NCBI GenBank assembly: GCA_021776825.1 | Contig: JAJFFG010000038.1 | Location: 1-64,000, forward strand | DNA: 64,000 nt | Source of the DNA: Planctomycetota bacterium | GTDB lineage: Bacteria > Planctomycetota > JAJSAM01 > JAJVHW01 | Direction: 5' to 3' | In this document: positions 1 to 11,090 of the stretch, one piece after another | Numbering within the stretch: position 1 is the first letter of the stretch | Layout of the letters: each line of letters starts with the position of its first letter | Notes under the pieces: model-generated | Seen by the model: the letters and a program-made list of their open reading frames with translations, nothing else | Database searches by the model: none | What the model was told of the DNA's origin: nothing | Translations under genes and position numbers: made by a program

Positions 1-1
1 A

Positions 2-370
2 GCGGACCGCGATGGCCTTGATGGCGACGTCGACCACGTCGCGGACCACCACGACGCTGACCACCACGACGCTGACCACCACGACGCTGACCACCACGAC
101 GCTGACCACCACGACGCTGACCACCACGACGCTGACCACCACGACGCTGGCCACCACGACGCTGGCCACCACGACGCTGGCCACCACGACGCTGACCACC
201 ACGGGGACGACGCAGACCATGAAGGCGACCATCGCGACGGAGACGGCGCGGGCAGCGGTGACCGTGGTGGCGACGGCGGACGAGACGGCGGTGACGGCGG
301 CGCGGGCAGTGGAGACGGAGGCGGTGAAGGCGGCGACGACGAGCGCGAAGGGGACGGTCGGGACCGCTAG
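2..370 (+). CDS. C-terminal part of a His/Asp- and Gly/Asp-rich protein (5' end outside window)
   Basis: The frame beginning at base 2 is open to a TAG at 368-370, 18 nt before the carbonic anhydrase start. It reads as ten pentapeptides of the type DHHDA or GHHDA (from the 15-bp tandem repeat), then a Gly/Asp tail rich in GDGG and GGDD. A second frame over the same DNA (ATG at 12, stop near 416) would give a Thr-rich TTTTL repeat, but it runs into the carbonic anhydrase gene and decays into unrelated sequence, so I prefer the His/Asp frame. Paired His next to Asp suggests metal binding (zinc, nickel or copper). The next gene encodes a zinc enzyme, so a metal-handling role is possible, but the domain that would define the protein lies outside the window. 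Confidence 0.5.
   Translation, partial: ADRDGLDGDVDHVADHHDADHHDADHHDADHHDADHHDADHHDADHHDAGHHDAGHHDAGHHDADHHGDDADHEGDHRDGDGAGSGDRGGDGGRDGGDGGAGSGDGGGEGGDDEREGDGRDR
45..194. repeat. Ten copies of a 15-bp tandem repeat
   Basis: The unit ACCACCACGACGCTG is repeated without interruption, seven times with A and three times (150-194) with G as its first base. The unit is a multiple of three, so copy number can change without breaking the frame. In the favoured frame it encodes D/G-H-H-D-A. Confidence 0.95.
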
Positions 371-388
371 GTCGGTCGATCGCCGTGC

Positions 389-1285
389 ATGCGTCCGCAG
401 CTCACGGCGTTCGTGATCGCACTCTCATGTCTCGTTGCCTGCGTCGCGCCGTCGAGCGCGCCTCCAACCCGGCCCCCCACACAGCCCCCGGGCCGCCCTG
501 CGGCACGGGCTCCATCCACCCCCTCCCGCGAGTCTCCCGACACCTGGACGTCGGACCACGCCGCGCACGTCGACCATCACGAGCTGCTTCCCGTGTCTGA
601 GCACGCTGCCCCGTGGGGCTATGACGCCACGAACGGCCCCGACCGCTGGGCCGATCTCGATCCGTCGTACGCGATCGCACGCACTGGCCGACGGCAGTCC
701 CCGATCGACCTTCGCGCCGCCGACGCCACGCCGCGTGAGCTGCCTCCAATCACGTTCGAGTACGGCTCGTGGACCATCGACGAGATCAATCTCGGCCACG
801 CGATCCAGATCGTCGGCACGCCAGGCAGTTCGATCGTCGTGGACAGCGTGCGCTTCTCGCTGGAGCAGTTCCACTTCCACACCCCGAGCGAGCACACGCT
901 CGACGGCGAGCACACCGCCATGGAGATGCACCTCGTGCACAAGAGCGCGGCCGATGTGGTGGCCGTCGTCGGGGTCATGATCCGCGAGGGCCGCGCGAAC
1001 CCGGCGTACGACCCCATCTGCGCGCACGTCCCTCCCGCGGTCCGCGAGGAGATCATCGGGACGGCAACGGTCCGGCTCAGCGACCTGCTCCCAACCAACC
1101 GCACCACGTTCCGCTACGACGGCTCGTTCACCACGCCGCCGTGCGCTGAGGGCGTCGCCTGGTTCGTGCTCCGCACGCCGGTCGAGATGTCGCGACTGCA
1201 GATCGATCAGTTCCGCCGGGTCGTCGACCGCAACACTCGCCCGGTGCAGCCACTGCACGGTCGCGACGTCCTGACCGACCGCTGA
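389..1285 (+). CDS. Alpha-class carbonic anhydrase, probable lipoprotein
   Basis: Catalyses reversible hydration of CO2 to bicarbonate outside the cytoplasmic membrane. The 298-residue product has an N-terminal hydrophobic segment with a lipobox LVAC (Cys18), then a Pro/Ala-rich linker to about residue 55. The catalytic domain shows all family hallmarks: QSPIDL at 103-108, the zinc ligands His162 and His164 in FHFHTPSEH, His181 in HLVH, the gate Glu168, and SFTTPPC at 246-252 with the active-site Thr. Length without the linker matches bacterial alpha enzymes. It directly follows the His/Asp-rich tail gene with an 18-nt gap, so the two may be co-transcribed. An inverted-repeat element starts 8 nt after the stop. 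Confidence 0.95.
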   Translation: MRPQLTAFVIALSCLVACVAPSSAPPTRPPTQPPGRPAARAPSTPSRESPDTWTSDHAAHVDHHELLPVSEHAAPWGYDATNGPDRWADLDPSYAIARTGRRQSPIDLRAADATPRELPPITFEYGSWTIDEINLGHAIQIVGTPGSSIVVDSVRFSLEQFHFHTPSEHTLDGEHTAMEMHLVHKSAADVVAVVGVMIREGRANPAYDPICAHVPPAVREEIIGTATVRLSDLLPTNRTTFRYDGSFTTPPCAEGVAWFVLRTPVEMSRLQIDQFRRVVDRNTRPVQPLHGRDVLTDR

Positions 1286-1293
1286 TTCGAGCT

Positions 1294-1535
1294 TAGCCCG
1301 ACCTTCTCACCACATCGCCACGCCTGACACGTCGCGGGGACCACGATCTCTGCGTTGACACAGCTCGTTGGGGGGATGGGCCCCTGACCACGCAGCGTCC
1401 GCCTTGATCTCGCGGCCCCCGCTCGGTCAGGACGGTCTGTCTTCGGTCCAACACCAGTTCTCACGTCGACCATCCCTCGTGGTTTCTGCCGTCCGGCCGC
1501 AGGCCGCGCCGACGTGGTGAGAAGCCCGGCCCTAG
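1294..1535. repeat. Terminal-inverted-repeat element, copy A (about 242 bp)
   Basis: It begins TAGCCCGACCTTCTCACCAC and ends with the inverse of a closely related sequence (read inward from the right: CTAGGGCCGGGCTTCTCACC). The internal sequence is about 85-90% the same as copy B at 14838-15080 by eye. It shares the core CACGCCTGAC with three of the other four copies. No ORF in it is convincing. Confidence 0.8.
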
Positions 1536-2020
1536 CCCAGCTCGTTCACGAGGACGCCCTCGTGCGCAATCCGAGCCCGGAGCAGGCTGCGAGACGGATT
1601 TCTTCCGATTTCGGGCGTCGATTCGCCGATCAGATGCATCTCGGTAGGTGGCGGGTGGCCCCCCATCCAATCGTGCGCGCCCTACACCGCGCCGGGGCCG
1701 CCTCGCCGCACCTCTCCGTACGGAGCCAGCCCAGCACGCCAGCCCAGCACGGCAACACGCCAGCACGGCGGTGAGCGAGGGTCGCCGCGCAGTCGCGACG
1801 AGGAGTCACCGGTGGCGCGTCCGCGACGGTTGACCCGGATCACTCACCAGGGCGTCGCGGGATCGCGGCAAGATCGAGGAACGAGGCGGGTTAGGCGAGC
1901 AGCAGAGGCGCCATCCGTCGGGCTGGTTCGGCGACCACTGGCGGGCTCGCAACGAGCCCGACATTCTTTTTCTCAGAATGGAGCCGTCGATTCGGCCGAC
2001 GTCTGCATCTCGGTAGGTGG
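1532..2020. repeat. Composite of degenerate inverted-repeat-element fragments, no gene
   Basis: It starts CTAGCCCAGCTCGTTCACGA, like the left end of copies C and D. Near 1857-1883 it contains the reverse complement of an internal segment of copy D (GATCGCGGCAAGATCGAGGA). Two copies of an imperfect 35-bp direct repeat ending GCATCTCGGTAGGTGG lie at 1617-1651 and 1986-2020. The whole gap 1286-2127 has no credible gene. Confidence 0.6.
1942..1971 (+). terminator. Rho-independent-terminator-like hairpin with T run
   Basis: Perfect 8-bp stem CGGGCTCG / CGAGCCCG with a CAA loop (1942-1960), followed by ACATTCTTTTTC. This is the best T-tract terminator in the window. On this strand no gene lies within 650 bp upstream, so it may end a non-coding transcript or a very long carbonic anhydrase transcript. 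Confidence 0.6.
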
Positions 2021-2095
2021 ATGTGGATCGTGTGAGAAGGGGAACTCGGTATCCAGGTGATGCAGACGTGCTTTCGGCAGTGCCTGAGGAACCAC

Positions 2096-2115
2096 GGGGG
2101 CGCTTCGGCGCCCCC
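2096..2115 (-). terminator. Strong hairpin downstream of the lipoprotein gene
   Basis: Stem GGGGGCGC / GCGCCCCC closed by TTCG on the plus strand, 13 nt past the stop codon of the minus-strand gene at 2128. There is no T run, so the call rests on stem strength and position at the end of the 13700-to-2128 gene run. Confidence 0.6.
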
Positions 2116-2127
2116 ACACCCACTTGC

Positions 2128-3504
2128 TCAGTCGTCTTCGGACATGAGTTCGCGCAGACGGGTGGCAAGCACCTCGAAGCCTTCCCCGACGGTGCCCGTG
2201 AGGACCGTGTCGCGCTCGGCGCCCACGACGCCAGTGAGAGCGCTGACCGCGTAGAGGATCTGCAGCGGATCGTCGAGCGAGGCGACGCGCTCGGCCTCGA
2301 ATGCCGAGTGCGGGATGCGACCGACGTACTCGGCCGAGTCGGCCGCGTAGCGCGCGAACGCGTCGAGCACGGCGCGCACTTCGACTGGCGGCGGCGAACC
2401 GGCACTCCGCGTGACAGGCAGGGCAGTCACGCGGACGGCCCCCGCGGCGGTGCGCTCCGGCTCGCCGTAGATGCGGGCGGCGTGGAGCGCGCGCCCCGAG
2501 AGCCACTGCCCGGCGGAGCCCGCCTCGAGCGACGAGGCGCGAATGACCACGACGATCGAGTCAGCGGTGCTGGCGGAGCCGACCGCCACCGTCCATCCGC
2601 GCTCCTCGCGGAGCGCCGTGTACTGGCCGTCGCTGAGCGGGACGCGCGCCGCGCGTTCTGGGAACATCGGCTCGTTGCTCTCGACGAAGACGAACGTCCC
2701 GGTCCCCGCTGCGGCGGCGCGTCGAGCCACCGCCGCCGCGTCGTTGTTCGCGTGGGCGGCCGCCGGTGAGACGTGAGTAGTGACGATCGGGAGTCGCGGG
2801 AGCGCACGCACCTTCGCCAAGTCGTCGACGGCGTGGAACACGGCCACGTACGAAGGGAGCGCGCTCTTGGTGGAGACGCCGGCGTCGTCCACGGCTCCCG
2901 GCTCGGCCGCCCAATCGAGGGCGTGCACGCGAACGGCGTAGTCGCCGTTCGGGACGTCCAGCCAGCCCTCGGGGTCCTCAAACGGATCCGACGTCGGATC
3001 GGAGGACGGGAGGAAGTCGCCGTTGCCGAGGAACAGCCGGCCCTGTGAGACGCGTAGCGGGAACGTCGCGCGGTGCCGCGCGAACTCCGCCTCGCGCTCG
3101 TCGAGGCGACGGTCCGTGAAGCGCACCATGAACCCGCCATCACTGCCCGTGTCGACGCCGATCAGGCGGGCAGCGGCCAACTCCTTCTCCACCGCGAACC
3201 CATGGCGCCACCAGCCCTCCGGGGACCTGGCCCGGTGAGCGAGATCGTCGGGGTGGTAGACGAACCATGCGGCGACCTCGCAATCGATCGGGACCGTGAC
3301 CTCGAAGGTCGCGGAGTCACGGGCAGGAGGGAGGTCCGCCTCGGGCGGCTCGGGCGGCTCGGGAACGCGGGACGGCGCGGGATCCTGCATCACCGAGTCA
3401 TCGCTCGGGTCCGCCGGCGCAAGTGCGGGATCGGACATCGCCGCCTGCTCCGCCGAACAGCCGGACAACGAGAGCAGGATCAGCGCGAGGGCGGCTCGGA
3501 TCAT
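2128..3504 (-). CDS. Lipoprotein of unknown function
   Basis: 458 residues with a signal sequence and lipobox LSGC (Cys16), then a Pro/Asp-rich linker to about residue 65. A globular part follows. Residues about 66-200 contain VTVPIDCEV, AAWFVYHPDDL, LFLGNGDFLP and GDYAVRVHALDW, a beta-rich pattern like proteins that read out an animal-type or immunity-like DUF, but I do not recognise the family. The C-terminal 80 residues are helical. It is the last gene of the minus-strand run and sits 40 nt after lepB. A hairpin terminator follows. Envelope location is well supported; function is unknown. Confidence 0.8.
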   Translation of the reverse strand: MIRAALALILLSLSGCSAEQAAMSDPALAPADPSDDSVMQDPAPSRVPEPPEPPEADLPPARDSATFEVTVPIDCEVAAWFVYHPDDLAHRARSPEGWWRHGFAVEKELAAARLIGVDTGSDGGFMVRFTDRRLDEREAEFARHRATFPLRVSQGRLFLGNGDFLPSSDPTSDPFEDPEGWLDVPNGDYAVRVHALDWAAEPGAVDDAGVSTKSALPSYVAVFHAVDDLAKVRALPRLPIVTTHVSPAAAHANNDAAAVARRAAAAGTGTFVFVESNEPMFPERAARVPLSDGQYTALREERGWTVAVGSASTADSIVVVIRASSLEAGSAGQWLSGRALHAARIYGEPERTAAGAVRVTALPVTRSAGSPPPVEVRAVLDAFARYAADSAEYVGRIPHSAFEAERVASLDDPLQILYAVSALTGVVGAERDTVLTGTVGEGFEVLATRLRELMSEDD

Positions 3505-3544
3505 GCGTCCATGGTGCGTGATTGCGCCTCGTCGCTGAAGCCCG

Positions 3545-5175
3545 CTACGGAAGGATGTGCGGCCGGAAGTCGCCGAACGGTGGAAACGGGAAGAACACGA
3601 GGAAGGCGCGGCCGACCAGGTCGTTGCGCTTCACGAACGGCCGGTCGACGCGCTCGGTGACCTTGACCACATCGGACTTCGGCACGCGTCGCGCGACGCC
3701 GTTGGTGTCGAGGAAGCGGTACTCGTCGCCGGAGTCGTCGAACGGGACGATCGTGCCGTCCTCGAGCTTGACGCTGTGCTCGCCCTCGAGAGTGCGGCCG
3801 TCCGAGAGCTCGAGGACGGTCACCTCCCACATGCGGCTGTCCTTGGAGCTGATCGTGTTGTCGCCGAGCACGATGTAGTGATCGTCCGGCACGACCCACT
3901 CGCGCGACTGGTTGTACTGCAGGTCGCGATCGACGCTGACGCTGCCGAGTTCCGCCGCCACGCCGCGCAGACCCAGGGTGATCGCCTCGCGCTCCGCCCC
4001 GTCGTTGGTCGTGTCCTCGTGCTGGACCTTCGCGACGACCCGGCCGTCGACGTAGACACGCGCGACTCGATCGGCAGCTGAGAGCCCAATGCGAGCGGGC
4101 GCGTCGTCGAGCGAGAAGTCAGCGACGATCTGGCGCTCGACGCCGGGCGCGGTCAGCCACATGCCCTCGGCGTCGACTTCGAGCTCGATGTGGCGTCGTC
4201 GTGCGTCGATCGTCATGCGGAACGCAGCGTCGTCGCCGAGTCGCGACGGTTCGACGTCCACCTCGACGCGCATGTCGGGGGTGCGCGAGACACCGAGCAG
4301 TTTCACGCTGCTGAACACGCCACCCTCGGCATCGGCGGCGATGTGGTCCTCTTCGAAGGTCCACTCTGCAGCACCGTCCTGCGCCTCGAACGCCTGGGTC
4401 GCGTGCGAGTCCTCGGGGTTGCGCACCGGGAACCAGAGCGAGGCCTGCACGGCATCGGGCTTGGGCGCGATGACGCCGTTGACGTAGATGTCGCCGCCGC
4501 GGATCGCGACGGTCTCGCCCGGCAGGCCGATCAAGCGCTTGATGTAGTTGATCGGGCGGAACAACGGGTACTTGAAGACCACGATCGACCAGCGCGGCGG
4601 ATCGCCCGAGAGCATGGGCCACTTCGACGCGAGGAGCCGGTCGCCCCACTTGCGATCGGCCGCCAGATCCTGGCCGAGGATCGTCGGCTGCATCGACTTC
4701 GTCGGGATCTGGAAGGCCTCGTACACGAACTCGCGCACGGTGAGCGCGAGGATCAACGCCATAGCGATCGCCTCGGCCTGATCGCGCACCATCTCCGCCG
4801 CGTGGAGGTGCGGCTCCTCCTCGAACTCGGGCTCGACGCCGCCTCCGCGACGCTCGCGAACCCACGCTGCCACCGCGTAGACGACAGCCGCGACGTCGAA
4901 CACGAGCAACCACCGCGTGCCGTGCATCGCGGCGACGATCGCAACGAGCACGAGCACGACCAACGAGAGCGCGCCGCGCTTCGACGTCAGGTGCAGCCCG
5001 ATGCCACCCGCCGCCAGCGTGCCCGCCGTGATCCAGCGCGTGAACGTCACCTCGGTGCCGGCGATCGCAGACGCCGGGAAGAACACCGCCGCCAGTACGG
5101 CGAGCGTCACGAAGACGGTCCCTAGACGCGACGCAGTGCGCTCGAGCGTCCGGGGGAGCAGGGCGTCGACAAACA

Positions 5176-5179
<4 letters not shown>
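3545..5179 (-). CDS. lepB: Signal peptidase I with large inserted domains
   Basis: Cleaves signal peptides from exported proteins at the outer face of the cytoplasmic membrane. The 544-residue protein has several hydrophobic segments in residues 20-107, then an acidic patch (EPEFEEEPH, 116-124) and another membrane segment at 135-150. Box B IPTKSMQPTI carries the nucleophile Ser162. NYIKRLIGLPGE carries the general base Lys214. GDN (439-441) and SSKDSR (444-449) form boxes D and E. E. coli LepB is 324 residues. The extra length lies in an insert of about 185 residues (240-425) with LamG-like beta-strand patterning (RVEVDVEPSRL, RVYVDGRVVAKVQ) and a second insert after box E. ATGA overlap with lepA indicates translational coupling. 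Confidence 0.93.
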
Positions 5180-6998
<1,819 letters not shown>

Positions 6999-7002
<4 letters not shown>

Positions 7003-7619
7003 ACGCCCTCGGCCAGCAGCACGCCGGCAAGCTGGTTGCGTAGGTCAGCGAGTGCACGAGCGCGATGACTCATCGCGTTCTTCTCGGCCGACGAGACCTC
7101 CGCGAACGTCTTCCCGAGCGACGGCACGAGGAAGTGCGGGTCGTATCCGAAGCCACCGCCGCCACGGGCTTCCTCGATCAGCTGGCCCTCGCAGGCGCCT
7201 TCGCCGCGCAGGAGGATCGAGCCGTCCGGACGGGCAAGCGACACGACGCAGCGGAAACGCGCGAGCGGACGAACGAGTCCGAGCTCGTTCGCTTCGGCGA
7301 TCAGCTTCGCGTTGTTCGCCAGGTCGTCGCCGTGCTCACCGGCGTAGCGCGCCGAGTTCACACCCGGACGTCCGTCGAGCGCATCGATCTCGAGGCCCGA
7401 GTCGTCGGCGATCGCGTGGCAGCCCGTTGCGCGCGCGGCGTGGGCGGCCTTGAGGTCGGCGTTGGCGGCGAACGTGTCGCCCGTCTCTTCCGCTCCGTCG
7501 AACGACTGGTCCGGCGACAGGTCTCCCGGACCGAGCAGCGCGAGCGGCAGACCGTCGAGCAGCGAGCGCAGCTCGACGAGCTTGTGCGGATTGCCGGTGG
7601 CGAGGACGACCGGGATCAC
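6999..7619 (-). CDS. rdgB: Non-canonical purine NTP pyrophosphatase (RdgB/HAM1)
   Basis: Hydrolyses ITP, dITP and XTP to monophosphates, cleansing the nucleotide pool. 206 residues. It has the N-terminal [10 protein letters not shown] nucleotide-binding motif, [29 protein letters not shown], and the C-terminal SHRARAL. The start is GTG at 7619, overlapping the rph stop (GTGA). Adjacency of rph and rdgB is conserved in many bacteria. Confidence 0.96.
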
Positions 7620-8341
7620 GCGCTCTGCTCCAACGCGGCGCGCTGCAGGGCGAAGATCTTCTCCGCACCGACGTACGCGAGATCGATCAGCGCGTCGTGC
7701 TGTGCGCGCGAGAACGCCTTGCCCTCGGCCGAGCCCTGGACCTCGACGAGGTTCCCGTCGCCCGTCACGACGACGTTCATGTCAACATCGGCGGCGGCGT
7801 CCTCGACGTACGGCAGGTCGAGCCGCGGCTCGCCGTCGATGATGCCCACCGACACGGCGGCGAGCTGTGCGCGCAGGATCGACTCTTCGACCTTGCCCTC
7901 CGCGAGGAGCTTCGCCGAGGCGTCGGCCAGCGCGACGTACGCACCCGAGATCGCAGCGGTGCGCGTGCCCCCGTCGGCGACGAGCACGTCGCAGTCGACC
8001 CAGATGGTCCGCTCGCCCAGGACATCGGTCCAGACGACCGCACGCAGCGCGCGTCCGATCAGTCGGCTGATCTCTACGCCGCGTCCGTCCTTCTTGCCCT
8101 TCGAAGACTCACGGGCCTTCCGCGGCGACGTCGAGCCCGGGAGCATCGCGTACTCGCCGGTCACCCAGCCAACTCCGCGCCCCCTGCGCCACGGCGGGAC
8201 GCTCTCCTCGACGCTGGCGGTGCAGAGGACGCGGGTCCGCCCGAACTCCACCAGCACCGATCCCGCGGGGGCATCGGTGAACCCCCGCGTGAAGCGCACG
8301 GGGCGCAGCTCGTCGTTCGCGCGGCCATCGGGTCGGGGCAA
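7616..8341 (-). CDS. rph: Ribonuclease PH
   Basis: Phosphorolytic 3'-5' exoribonuclease that trims tRNA 3' ends. The reading frame stays open far upstream (to 10459) as a shadow of the neighbouring gene. The true start is inferred as TTG at 8341, preceded by GGAGG with a 6-nt spacer. This gives a 241-residue protein starting [15 protein letters not shown], which matches the family start and length (E. coli 238). Other hallmarks: [47 protein letters not shown] and EVQGSAEG. First gene of the rph-rdgB-lepA-lepB coupled run. Confidence 0.95.
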   Translation of the reverse strand: MPRPDGRANDELRPVRFTRGFTDAPAGSVLVEFGRTRVLCTASVEESVPPWRRGRGVGWVTGEYAMLPGSTSPRKARESSKGKKDGRGVEISRLIGRALRAVVWTDVLGERTIWVDCDVLVADGGTRTAAISGAYVALADASAKLLAEGKVEESILRAQLAAVSVGIIDGEPRLDLPYVEDAAADVDMNVVVTGDGNLVEVQGSAEGKAFSRAQHDALIDLAYVGAEKIFALQRAALEQSA

Positions 8342-8433
8342 GGCGTTCCTCCACGCAACGGAGCGTCCGCCGCGAATCCGCGGATGATCCCATCCCGGGC
8401 CCCGAGGCCGTAGAAGCGCAGGCGGGTCCGCGC

Positions 8434-11040
8434 TCAGCGTCCGACGACGATCTCGATGCGGTCCGACACCTTGCTCGGTCGTTCGACCTCGACCTGGCCC
8501 TCCGAGTCGGACCCACCGCGTGGCTTGGCGTGGATCAGGCAGGGTCGATCCGGGACCAGCACCGAGAACTTGCCGAGCTCGTCCGCACGCACGGCCAGCG
8601 CGACTCGGGGACCGGACGTCGTGTAGACGCGAATCTGTGCCTTCGCGACGGGACGGTCCCTCTCGCTCAGGACCTGGCCGCGCAGCTCGACCGTGTCCTC
8701 GAGGATCACCGTCAGGGTGTGCGTCGGTCCCGTGCGCGCGAGATTGGCGCGCGTTTCGGCGGTGGGACGGCGGTGGGCCCGAGCGCGAATCCGCACCTCG
8801 GGTCGCGGGAGCACGGTGTCGACTCGGCCGGCCGAGTCGGTCACGCCCTGGAAACGGGGTGTGAGCGGCGACTCGGGGAGCATCGACACGTCCACGACCG
8901 CGCCCTCGACCGAGTGCCCGAGCGCGTCGACCACCTGGCAGTGGAACGGGAACGCCTCCGGCAGCTCGATGTCGCCGATGTCGATCTCCTCGCCGGCCAC
9001 GACCTCGACCGGGACCTCCGCGATGCCGAAGCCCGGCGCCGTCACGTAGATCGTGGTTCGTCCCGCGTCGAGGCCCTCCACGCGCCGAGCGCCGTCCTGC
9101 CAGCGAAGCTGGTGCTGGACCGACGACCCGTCGCTCCCGATCACGTGCTTCGGCGCGAGCACGACCGACCACGCGGGCGGGGCGCTCCGTGGCGGCAGGA
9201 CCAGAGTTGCCGTGACCGTTCCGACCGGTCGAAGGCGGATGCTGACGAGGTCGTCCGGCGCGGTCACGGTCCGCGCGTACGGTCGGTACCCGGGCGCGTC
9301 GACCCGGATCCGATACTCGTGCCCCTCGCGGGCCGCCAGCGAGAAGTCGCCACCGCGGTCGGTCGAGACGCGGCGCCCGGCCACGTCGACGGAGACGAAC
9401 GCCAGCGGCCGGTGATCCATGTCGTGAACGCGACCGGCGATCGATGCACCGTCTGCGAGTAGGAGACGGTCGAAGTTGTCCCGCTCCTCGGCGACCCAGA
9501 CTGCGTACGTGCTCTGCGGGTGCAGCGGCGTCGACCCGTGGACGACGAGCGGTCCGGAGGCGACGCGGATCGGCCGGGTGAAGTCCGGCCGATCCACGCG
9601 CAGCTGACGTGCCTGCACGGGCCACGGGAGTTCGACGAGCAGCCGTCGTACCGGTCGCCCCGAGTCGAGGCCCTTGAACTGAACCTGGGCTGCCGGACGC
9701 AGCCTCAGCCGCGCGGAGCCGGCGCCCCCCGCCTTGCGGGGTGGCTCGCGGTAGCTCGGCAGACCGCTGGGCGAGAAGGCGATCAACGAGTAGAGGTCGC
9801 CCTGCACGAGTCCCTCGATCCGGAAGCGACCCTCGGCGTCGGTCCGCACGCGCGTGGCGGCGAGCCCCGCGTCCTCCACCTGACGCGCACCGAGATGGGC
9901 GTGATGCAGGACGTTCAGGAGCTCGACGTCCTCGATCGGTCGCGGGTGCCCGAAGCCCGCGAAGTGTCGGCGCAGCGGATGACGCACGGCGAGCACGTGA
10001 GCGCCGCGGAGCGGGACCTCCGCGGCACCCGGACGCAGCACCAGCCCGTCCAGGCTCGCTCCCGGGACCATGTGCATCGCCACGCGCAGCATGCTGCGAT
10101 CGTCGAACCCCGTGCGCACCGCTCTGGTCACGGTTGCGAAGCCGGGAGAGCGCGCAACCACGACCAGATCGCGAAGGCGCGGCAGCGCGTCGAGACGCGC
10201 CACTCCGTTTGCGTCGCTCTCCCCCGCCACGATCACCGGTGCCGGCGGTCCGACCGGGGTCGACGCCAGCCAGGCGTCGCGATCGTGGACCGTCACCTGG
10301 ACGTCGCCGATCCCCTCGGGAGTGCCCGAGACCAGCGACTCGGTCTCCAGGATCACACCGAGCTCGAGCGCCACGTCGAGGACGGTCTCGCGTCCCTTCT
10401 TCAGCTCCACGCGCCCGTAGAACGGCACGTGGTGATCCGCATCCACGCGGAAGCGCCAATGCCCCGGATCGAGGCGGTGGAGCTGGATGTCGCCGTCGCC
10501 GTTGCCACGCTGGTCGTGAACGACGTGCGCCGCGTTCTCGAGCCGGACGCTCGCGCGCGGGATCGGGCCGCCCGTCGTGGCCGAGCTTACGCGCACGAGC
10601 AGCGAGGGCGGCGTCTCGTCGGAGATGCGCCGCGTGGCGCCCCTGGCCTGTCCGACCTGCGCACTCGTGCGGGCGCGCCTCGGCGGCGGCCAGGGCGTCG
10701 GGCTCGCGACGCCGGGCGTGGCGATCTGCGGCGCCGGGGGCAGCACGGAGCCGTGATCCGCACCGGGCGGCTCGAGCTCGTCGACCCCGAGCGGCGGGGC
10801 ATCGTCTCCACCGGGATCGGCACCCTCGTCGACGAGGTTCCTCCCGGAGGTCGCGTCCACGCCGACGTGGAAGGGAGCCGCCTCGCGTTCGGTCGACGTC
10901 GTCGTGTCAGCAGCATCCATGCCGCGACTCGGATCCGGCCCATCGCTGACGACAAGCCAGAGCAGCGAGCCGACAACGCCGATCAGGCCCAGCGCGAGCA
11001 CTGCTGCCCAGCGCCGCCGTCCGCGCGCCCCGTCGCTCAT
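8434..11040 (-). CDS. Membrane-anchored protein with carboxypeptidase-regulatory-like domains, paralog 2
   Basis: 868 residues. A cytoplasmic basic start ([10 protein letters not shown]) and one transmembrane helix at about 12-32 anchor a large extracytoplasmic region. A low-complexity linker up to about residue 140 precedes repeated beta-sandwich modules with the carboxypeptidase-D regulatory pattern. Examples are [11 protein letters not shown] with [38 protein letters not shown] with [17 protein letters not shown], and [20 protein letters not shown]. No enzymatic motif is visible. It has the same domain order and almost the same length as the gene at 11091-13700, so the two are tandem duplicates. 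The start ATG has GGGAGG 4 nt upstream. Likely an envelope or surface structural or binding protein; the ligand is unknown. Confidence 0.85.
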   Translation of the reverse strand: MSDGARGRRRWAAVLALGLIGVVGSLLWLVVSDGPDPSRGMDAADTTTSTEREAAPFHVGVDATSGRNLVDEGADPGGDDAPPLGVDELEPPGADHGSVLPPAPQIATPGVASPTPWPPPRRARTSAQVGQARGATRRISDETPPSLLVRVSSATTGGPIPRASVRLENAAHVVHDQRGNGDGDIQLHRLDPGHWRFRVDADHHVPFYGRVELKKGRETVLDVALELGVILETESLVSGTPEGIGDVQVTVHDRDAWLASTPVGPPAPVIVAGESDANGVARLDALPRLRDLVVVARSPGFATVTRAVRTGFDDRSMLRVAMHMVPGASLDGLVLRPGAAEVPLRGAHVLAVRHPLRRHFAGFGHPRPIEDVELLNVLHHAHLGARQVEDAGLAATRVRTDAEGRFRIEGLVQGDLYSLIAFSPSGLPSYREPPRKAGGAGSARLRLRPAAQVQFKGLDSGRPVRRLLVELPWPVQARQLRVDRPDFTRPIRVASGPLVVHGSTPLHPQSTYAVWVAEERDNFDRLLLADGASIAGRVHDMDHRPLAFVSVDVAGRRVSTDRGGDFSLAAREGHEYRIRVDAPGYRPYARTVTAPDDLVSIRLRPVGTVTATLVLPPRSAPPAWSVVLAPKHVIGSDGSSVQHQLRWQDGARRVEGLDAGRTTIYVTAPGFGIAEVPVEVVAGEEIDIGDIELPEAFPFHCQVVDALGHSVEGAVVDVSMLPESPLTPRFQGVTDSAGRVDTVLPRPEVRIRARAHRRPTAETRANLARTGPTHTLTVILEDTVELRGQVLSERDRPVAKAQIRVYTTSGPRVALAVRADELGKFSVLVPDRPCLIHAKPRGGSDSEGQVEVERPSKVSDRIEIVVGR

Positions 11041-11090
11041 CGGTCCTCCCTGACCCGCCGTGAGCGATCGAGTCTACGGGACGGGACGGA

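Noticed and set aside
45..194. CRISPR-like array
   Set aside because: The repeats are contiguous with no spacers and lie inside a coding frame.
12..416. Thr-rich ORF (TTTTL repeats)
   Set aside because: It overlaps the carbonic anhydrase start and its downstream half is not protein-like; the frame ending at 370 stops neatly before the next gene. Kept only as an alternative.
7616..10459. 947-residue protein containing RNase PH
   Set aside because: Only the last 241 residues are RNase PH; the rest is a shadow of the carboxypeptidase-regulatory-like gene. A TTG start with a good ribosome site explains rph.
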